From positions 56,624,042 through 56,688,041 of the forward strand of contig CM060734.1 in assembly GCA_030704615.1 (NCBI GenBank): 64,000 bases of DNA. Reading direction: 5' to 3'. This DNA is from Takakia lepidozioides. Its lineage: Eukaryota; Streptophyta; Takakiopsida; Takakiales; Takakiaceae. Position numbers and translations under genes: made by a program. The notes beneath the pieces were generated by a model. The model was not told the DNA's origin, ran no database searches, and saw only the letters and a list, made by a program, of their open reading frames with translations. Positions 57,033 through 64,000 of the stretch are shown here, in pieces. Numbering within the stretch: the first letter of the stretch is position 1; every line of letters begins with the position of its first letter.

Positions 57033-60000
57033 TTTTTTCCCCTCTACTATTTTTGTTTTCTTTTGATATCAAATTGTTTGAAAGGAAATCGCATTGATCT
57101 TCCAAAAGTTCATTAAACCAAGGACTTTTGTAAGTAATGTTGGAATGAAATGAACACAAAAACGACAAAAATATGAGGATGACTCAAGCAATATCATTAA
57201 TCAAACACAATGCTCTTGCTATAAAGAACATTGAAGCAAGGAATACCTCGAGTTCTAAAATGAGTTGAATGAATACCGACATGTTAATTTACATATATCT
57301 TTTCTAGGTTAGTTGGAACATCTAGCTATAACTGATCAGTATTTGCGTTAAAATATTGGTATTAAGACGATAAAGAAAAAATGTTTCACATAGAGTCTTT
57401 CCAACATAACTATGGATATCCGGTTTGTTGTTGGAAAAATGCGTGCGCAAGAAATAATGACACAATAGTCATTTTTTGTCAACCAAGTTTCCAATGAGAT
57501 TGTTGAAGTTGCACTCATTAAAGTTTTTGAAGTTTTTTTTTGTTTATAACTCAACAACATCAAGTGGGAAGAATTTTCGAATTCATATGCATCATAGCGG
57601 TATTCCTCCCAACTTAAGGGAACGTTCATGAACACTAGACTCCTATATTTAAATCTTCGATATTGTTATGAAAAGTATCTCAATGATACAATGACAAAAA
57701 GTAATTTAATGTTTGAGTTGCTGTAAATATTTAGCAAGCAGTCAAAACATGCCTAAAGCACTCAATTGGGGCTTTCTTTTATGCTCGGAGGACATTTAAT
57801 CTCTTAGGACAATTTTCAATCTCATGTTATTTTTATTGTAGAAGGGAGAACAATTGACTTATTAGGACAAAATATAGTGTCACCTAAACTTATGACTTAC
57901 TTTGATGATTAGTGCACACCGAATTGATGCGAACTATCTAATTGATTAATGAATATGAACATATTTGAATCTATCTTTTGTTGTAATTTGTTGGATTGAA
58001 AATGTCTAAATAAAAGTTAATAAATCATTTGAATTATTTAGCAATTCAAATGTATTGAATAACACTGTTAAATAAAGCAATCTATAAATAAAGCTATTAT
58101 AACAATACTCCAGAAGTGAAGATAAGATGCACACCACTATAATGCCAGTGCCACACGAAATTAACATGTATTACGTAGTGACAACTATAATATCAATCTA
58201 GCACAAATACCATGAACACATTGGAAACAAATTTTCAACGATGTTGACGTATGAATATGCAAATCTAAACTGCACAAATGTGCCAACATAAAATCGTGCG
58301 TGAAAGACACAATTACAATATACACGTAAATTGCATTATTTGACATTTGTTAAAATCATGATGATATCATGATTGTGTTGTTATAATGCATAACACTATG
58401 ACACTAATATAGTTTGGATGTGCCACGGATCCATGAAAATCCGTGCTCTTTTTGTTGGGTATCCGTGGCATGACAACTTAGAGATGAGATGACAGGCCAA
58501 GACAAGTGGGACTGGGGAGACCGGGTTCTAAACCCTATGCTTTCAGCAGTGTTGATTGGGAACTCTATTGTAGCTCTTGCATTTGAAAAAACCGTCATGA
58601 TTGTCAATGCTCTGCAAGTGGTAATTCCCTTGGTGGATTTTACGCATTCAATTTGTACCGAGTACACCTAAAAGAACTTCATGTGAACCTCATGTATTCA
58701 TGTGTACCATGAGGTCATGGCAACACAAGCGGCAATGAAATGTATACAGCATAAACACCTATTAAAACTAAAGGTTAATGATTGGTTCTACATAGACAAT
58801 GCTGATAGGTTTTGATATTTGACATTTATATCTATTGGAGAATTTATATGAGTTCCAAAATTGATGTCACCTTGTAACATTAAAGTCACGTTGTTTTGAA
58901 ACTATACATCTATTGAACTAAGAATAATTATTTATTATTATCTATGACAACAACATGAGAATCTAATTAAGAAAGATATTATATGGTGAGTACCAACAAC
59001 ATATATATACAATACTATTGTTGCAATCATTATCTACATAATCAAACATACCACAATATGGTTATGATTATTTGATTGTCAACTAACTCCCAATAATCCA
59101 AATGAAGATAAATCAAAGATCCTTATTTTGATGTTGTTTACTTGCCTATGAGAAAATTCTTCAAATGTGTTGGATATTTTCCTATTAAGTTATTGCTCAT
59201 GTCATCACACAGATGTAAGAGAATAAAATATATCGAGCTAAGCTTGTTCACAGATGGAAGGGAGGACCCCGTCACGCCACATGATAAACCAGGTCTCCTA
59301 AAGGTCGGTCAAGAGAGCCACTACACTAGTAGTTTGATACTTCTCGCTTGCTAACAAAAAAGTGAGAATCGCATGGCAACCAGATGCATAGTTTGTACCC
59401 TTTGCAGAATCAAGATTCGTCTTCACCTCAATAATACACCTCAAACCATCACCTGATCATGGTAACCAAAGACCTACAAAGCTTTTAGATGAAATTGCGA
59501 CATCAACTGTCCCCACGAACTCCAGACCAAATGTAGAGAAAAATCGAGAATGTGTTTGTTAGCAGCCACATCTGCAAACGCATTGTGGCTAGACTCAACG
59601 TCGACAAACTTAGACGAGTGTTCCATGTGGCGTGAGAACAAGTGAAGAATTGATGATCGATACTTGGTGTGGAGTCGAGTTAATCTTGACCAACCGGTTT
59701 ATTGATCTTCTAAAGTTGGAGCATCTACCAGGCCGTGACATTACACTAATAGGGGTCGGCAACATTGAAGTTCGAATGGATCTCAAGTCAAAGAGGTAAA
59801 GGTGACTACCCATCTTGTGAAGAAAGGGACAGATGAGGTCGTCCACACGATCTATAAATACCTATCACCACATCAATCAACTTAGGATGGCGTGTTTTGT
59901 GTTGAGAGTATCGTCAGGACCCCTTAGTCCCAAACTCAACGTGGGGGTTTTAAAAGTATAGTCAATTATGTTGTGCTTTGTGGGTTCTTTCATATGATTA

Positions 60001-60120
60001 CGCTAGTATTGAATGAGAATAATCACTCATTGACAAGACAATTCATCTTGGACGTATATTGAGTTTGTAAATATACTTCAATGTCCTTGGTGCTAATCCT
60101 TGATCCCATGAAGAAATATA
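57033..60120. other. AT-rich gene-poor region
   Basis: No supported gene. Contains the third copy of the dispersed repeat also found at 38.8 and 39.8 kb (about 57285-57415). Otherwise short random open frames. Confidence 0.6.
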
Positions 60121-60414
60121 TTCATGGCCTTTTGCCTGCATCCCCACTCATACCGCCTCTCCTTTTGGAATATCGTAGGTGCATATGTAAGAGAAGCTAG
60201 CGCGTGAGCAGGCTCATGCTTTGCACATTAAGCGTGAGTAGATTCCCTTAAGCGCGAGCAGATTCTAAGCGTGAGCACACCAGGGAAGCGGAGTCTATAA
60301 CTGACGAAAAAGCAGGGCCTATTGCCGTTGACGTAAGCCTCGGCGAAATGGATGGCAACATACATTGCCTGGGACCAAAGACGCCGAGCTCCATGCATGC
60401 AATTTGTGATGGGA

Positions 60415-61455
60415 AATTTCTAGAATGAATGAAGCAGATATGGATGAAAAATGGGAAATGATGAATGGTGGATGAATGTTGGATGAATGAACCATGGATG
60501 ACTTAAATAAGATCGATTGGGAAAGAAGACTGATGTCATTCAAGAAAGTGTTGCCATTAATCAGCACGAGGCCATCAACAAGTTTATCTTTGTCTTGTGG
60601 GTTGGATACACTTCACATCGGTGTTGACAACGGTGGGACATAAGATGTCCGGAATAAGATTGATTGGAAAACACTAATTGAAATCATTGAAGAAAATGTT
60701 GCCATTAACCAACATGAAGCCATCCATAAGTATATAAGTGTATGCACATAAGGTCTATGTTAACGAGGATGAGACATAAGATGCTTGATAATATTGATTA
60801 CAATACAAGTTTTAGCTCATGGAGGAAGGTACACTGATAAGAAACTGCAATGATAATCCCGGGAACACCTCAAATTCGACCTAAACTATCTTGCTGCAGA
60901 CTACGTAGTTTGTCGTACAGACCCCCTATGAAACTTAATTCCAACCCCTGTTAATGAAAACTAAGCCCCAGCTATCAATCTTCCCTGTTCGTGCAAGGAT
61001 ACAAGCATGAAATTGAACTTGCGTTGACACAAGCTTAATCCTAGCCCCTATTGGCACATGAAAATTCAGAAAAAAAAAAAAAAAAAAAAAACTGAGCCCT
61101 AGCGACCTGCCCTGTTCGTGTAGGAAAACATGATGGGAATTAAGCTGGCGTGGACGCCACCTTAATCCCAGCCTGTTTGGCACACGGGAAAAAAAATAAA
61201 AATAAAAATCCGGCAGTTATACGGAGTTTGCCGAGGAGCAATCCTCACCACGCCAGTCTGCAGACCAAACCCGTTTCCCATCGTAAACACAAAGCAGACT
61301 CGCACCATCTCTCCTCCAGTGCAACTCCTTCTCGTGTCAAGCCTTAGACCTTCATGTCGCCCTAACCAGAGTAGAATCACATTTTTTTCATTCATCCATT
61401 CTTACTTCATCCACCATTTTTTGATTACACATTCATCCAGCATTCATCCACCTAG
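60415..61455. repeat. Inverted pair of GGATGAATG-rich segments
   Basis: 60415-60490 (ATTTCTAGAATGAATGAAG..., several GGATGAATG) is roughly complementary to 61383-61455 (CATTCATCC repeats ending near CTAGAAAT). GTGAGCAG-type motifs lie outside both arms. Between them are a tandem pair of about 120-bp repeats (about 60935-61050 and 61080-61190) and a poly-A run (61070-61091). Possibly an old foldback transposon; ends not defined. Confidence 0.4.
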
Positions 61456-61699
61456 AAATCTATTTGCATACCCTAAGTCACACTCTGGGAATACTAGGCC
61501 CCCCATTCTGGGTAATCAACCTCGTGGTAATAGGACCTTTCAGAGTTGGCTCGGTTATAGGCCTTGTGAGCTAAATCGATTTCGCGGACCGTGAGCAGAT
61601 TTGTGATCACAATTATTTCTGCTCACAAGAGCTGCTCACAATCTAGCGCGCCCCGTGCATATGCTTGAGCACTTAGATGGGTGTATATGGTAACGATTA

Positions 61700-62600
61700 C
61701 AAAGGCATGAATTGAGCCCCACAACAACATGGACTTTAACTTTTCATGTACGCTAGTTGCATATGGTTGAAACTATTAGGTTGTTCATACTAGATGTACT
61801 TGAAGATTTGATTTTGGGACTTTGTTTCCACATTACTAGACAACTTGAGTAGTCAAGTTCTTGATTAGGTGTTGAGGTAATGATGATTGAAGTCCTTCAA
61901 ACGAACGCTTAATTGAATGAACACGTGTTATAGATAGATAGAGCTCAACGAAATGTTGCTCGGCACCATGTCACCTCATTGTGTGTGCAATACTACCCAT
62001 GGGCATTAAGGCAACAGTCTCATCAAGTACATTACCTTGTTTTTAAAAACCCTCATAATGATTCCATGATATAAGATGGTGATCATAACTAACAAGCACA
62101 TGAACATCATCTATTAAAGTGCTTTTCTTTTAAAGTATCATGTGTCACACAAATTTCTATACATAATTTTTGCACATAAATTTACACACTCGTTATGAGA
62201 AATGACAATAGAACAATCATTACCTCTCAATTATCCCATACAAAGCAACCCATCTGAAAAAAAAAAGTTCATCTAGTCTTGCAATTAGGAAGGTGGTACT
62301 AATCAATCCACCAATGAATTGAAGAGAAATTACGGAAAACCATATATATATATATACACACACATATATAAATATATAAACATAAAATATAAATATAAAT
62401 ATATATAAAGAAAGGGGACAGAGGCCCTTGAACTTATATTAAATAAAATGTGATCTGGTGAAACCATAATTTTGTGGGACTTTTGAGTGAGAGCTCAAAT
62501 TTTCTATTTCTAAGGTGGAATCCTCTCCACTTTGGAGGTGTAAGAGTGATGCCGCAAGATACCAAAAATAAAACTAGAAGGAAAACACAGAATCTCCCTC
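61700..62600. other. AT-rich stretch with a TA/CA microsatellite
   Basis: No gene. A mixed (TA)n/(CA)n/(TAAATA)n tract lies at about 62340-62408. Confidence 0.6.
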
Positions 62601-63311
62601 TTTTTAATTTTTTTTTTTATAAAGGGAAACCTGGGAGCGACAGCCCACAATTCAGGCCCTTGAGGAGGGGGAAAAAATTAACCCCCTTTCATTTATGGGC
62701 CATGAGACCTATAGGACGATCAATGCCCATACATACCATCACGATCCAATCCCACACACGGGGCAGGGCAGCGGGTTTGAACGTTTGAACCCCGAGCCAC
62801 CTGGGCGACATACTGTGCACTTATCAGCTAAGGGCCGTACCACACTAGCGGCACACCAACGGCACCAACGTGGGCGTTGCAGGCTAAGGATTGTTGGAGG
62901 TTATAGGTCCATGTCCCCAGGCGGCAATGAATGGGCTACCACACTATAGCAGAAGCCGAGCGGCAAAAAAAATCCCAACTATCTTATCTTTTCATTCTAA
63001 AAATAATCAGGTAGGAGAGACCATCGTACGATGGGGTCGGAGAGACGAGAGACCAGCTTCGCGATGGCGGGAGAATCGCGCCACGGCAAAATGTCTTCCT
63101 AAAATTGTGGATTTCCAGGGGACACAGCTTGGAAATCCGTATTTCGCGGGAATGTGACATGTTGGCGCCAGGTCGGAGCCATGTCAACGACTCTCCGCCG
63201 GCAGCAGCGCAGTAGGGAGTGCGGCACACTGCCCTCCCTTAAACCAATAGGAGGGTCCGAAATTGAGTGCCGCTGCCCTCTTGCCGCTAGTGTGGTACGG
63301 CCCTGAGCTAC
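62601..63311 (-). mobile_element. tRNA-derived SINE, copy 1, interrupted by a MITE
   Basis: Minus-strand SINE with its tRNA-like head at the right: GTAGCTC (63305-63311), then after the MITE TAGCTGATAAGTGCACAG, a box-B-like GGGGTTCAAACG, a body shared with copy 2 (CTCCCAGGTTTCCCTTT on the minus strand) and an A-rich tail at about 62601-62615. Confidence 0.7.
62831..63304. mobile_element. 474-bp MITE inserted in the SINE head
   Basis: Ends are perfect inverted repeats of 23 bases beginning AGGGCCGTACCACACTAGCG. GC-rich interior, no transposase. TAGCT occurs at both junctions but may belong to the SINE, so the target-site duplication, and thus the superfamily, is unclear; the ends resemble hAT-type MITEs. 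Confidence 0.75.
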
Positions 63312-63531
63312 TATTTATTTTTATTTCCGTGAAAAGGGAAACCTGGGAGTGACAGCTCACAAATCGGAGAAAATAACCTCTTTCACAGCAACCATGCCAT
63401 GGAGGCCGAGAAATGGGACTCCGCCCAGGGAAGGGGGGAAGAGTATACCACGCCCATCAAGTAGCAGGATTTGACCCCAGAATCATCTGGGTGGCACTCT
63501 GTGCACTAACCAACTGAGCTACTGACTGTTG
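63312..63531 (-). mobile_element. tRNA-derived SINE, copy 2
   Basis: Head on the minus strand reads AGTAGCTCAGTTGGTTAGTG (box A) and GGGGTCAAATCCTGC (box B), about 35 bases apart as in tRNA genes. It ends in an AAATAAAAATAAATA tail directly against the head of copy 1, so the two form a tandem dimer. It is not a tRNA gene: no acceptor stem closes. Confidence 0.75.
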
Positions 63532-63545
63532 GTCCCCTTTTTCAT

Positions 63546-64000
63546 TAGAAAGAAAAAAAAGAAAAAAAAGAAAAGTAATTCGGACATCTATTGGATTAAA
63601 TGGATTCTTCATTCCGCATACCCTAGTTGTTTGGAGCTGTCGAGCACGCTCTGGAAAACCTCTATGCAGGGTCAGCGAATCAAGGTACCTGTCTTGCTTT
63701 CGTGACCCTTCATAGCTTGCGCCAGTTCCGAATCCTTTTCTTGCACACCTTGGATCCATGGCCCTGCATAGACATTGCCATTTGCTCACATGGACCAGTT
63801 CGAAAGCCCCGTCTCCCCGCGCCCATTCTTCTACAATGACCCTTCATAGACATCACTCAAATCACTTGGCACTTTACCATCATGATCAATACTCCCTTAC
63901 ACAGCCGTCTTCCACATCACTCCAGGAATTACCTCCGACGTAGACATGACCGCCACACCTATCTTCCGAACCTTCCCGCACCCATTGTCCCATTGTACCT
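63546..64000. other. Right edge, no recognisable gene
   Basis: Short open frames only; pyrimidine-rich and partly repetitive (CCTGCATAGACATTGCC-like and CTTCATAGACATCAC-like pieces). Confidence 0.4.

Noticed and set aside
61070-61091. Poly-A run as a retroposon tail
   Set aside because: The sequence on both sides belongs to a tandem repeat, and no target-site duplication or body was found.
63450-63531. Functional tRNA gene
   Set aside because: Box A and box B are present, but no acceptor stem pairs, and the sequence runs on into a SINE body and A-rich tail.

Overview
The window looks like nuclear DNA of a land plant, most likely a fern or another seed-free vascular plant. Three host genes carry plant hallmarks: an intron-rich DNA topoisomerase III-beta, a LUMINIDEPENDENS-type homeodomain gene with large introns, and a PLS-class PPR-DYW editing factor of the kind that is very numerous in ferns. 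The species call is inference. No rRNA, tRNA gene or CRISPR array is present.

Layout. 1-11126 (minus): TOP3B, 16 exons rebuilt in frame, introns loaded with 5'-truncated LINE fragments, 3' end outside the window. 11365-12277 (plus): unrecognised divergent gene. 12.3-18.1 kb: mostly non-coding, with an OSB-PDF relic (14.5-15.5 kb) and a LINE ORF1 relic (16.7-18.0 kb). 19.5-20.9 kb (plus): fragments resembling an organellar single-stranded DNA-binding (OSB) protein. 21514-23487 (plus): intact PPR-DYW gene, tail to tail with LD (35189-23884, minus, 14 exons; a full-signature LINE insertion sits in intron 4). 35.6-38.1 kb: OSB/PPR relics and degenerate repeats ending in a CACTA-like terminus. 38.8-40.1 kb: a tandem duplication, one copy split by a 652-bp MITE.

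40598-51682: a Ty3/gypsy LTR retrotransposon, the most interesting part. Its pol region reads Gag, protease, C5-cytosine DNA methyltransferase, reverse transcriptase, RNase H, integrase, and ends in a PHD finger. The methyltransferase and everything downstream lie in one reading frame (46260-50831) interrupted by seven stop codons, all TAG, with no TAA, TGA or frameshift. The leader holds about nine short hairpin repeats. Partial LTRs at the two ends look circularly permuted by about 87 bp, as if an LTR-LTR junction molecule had integrated.

52219-57032: a non-autonomous CACTA-type DNA transposon that carries degenerate OSB-PDF and PPR gene pieces. 57-64 kb: AT-rich, gene-poor DNA with a dispersed repeat, an inverted repeat, and a tandem pair of tRNA-derived SINEs, one interrupted by a MITE.

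The host genes do not form a pathway. The mobile elements share a theme: an element carrying its own DNA-modifying and chromatin-reading domains, and repeated capture or duplication of OSB/PPR sequence.
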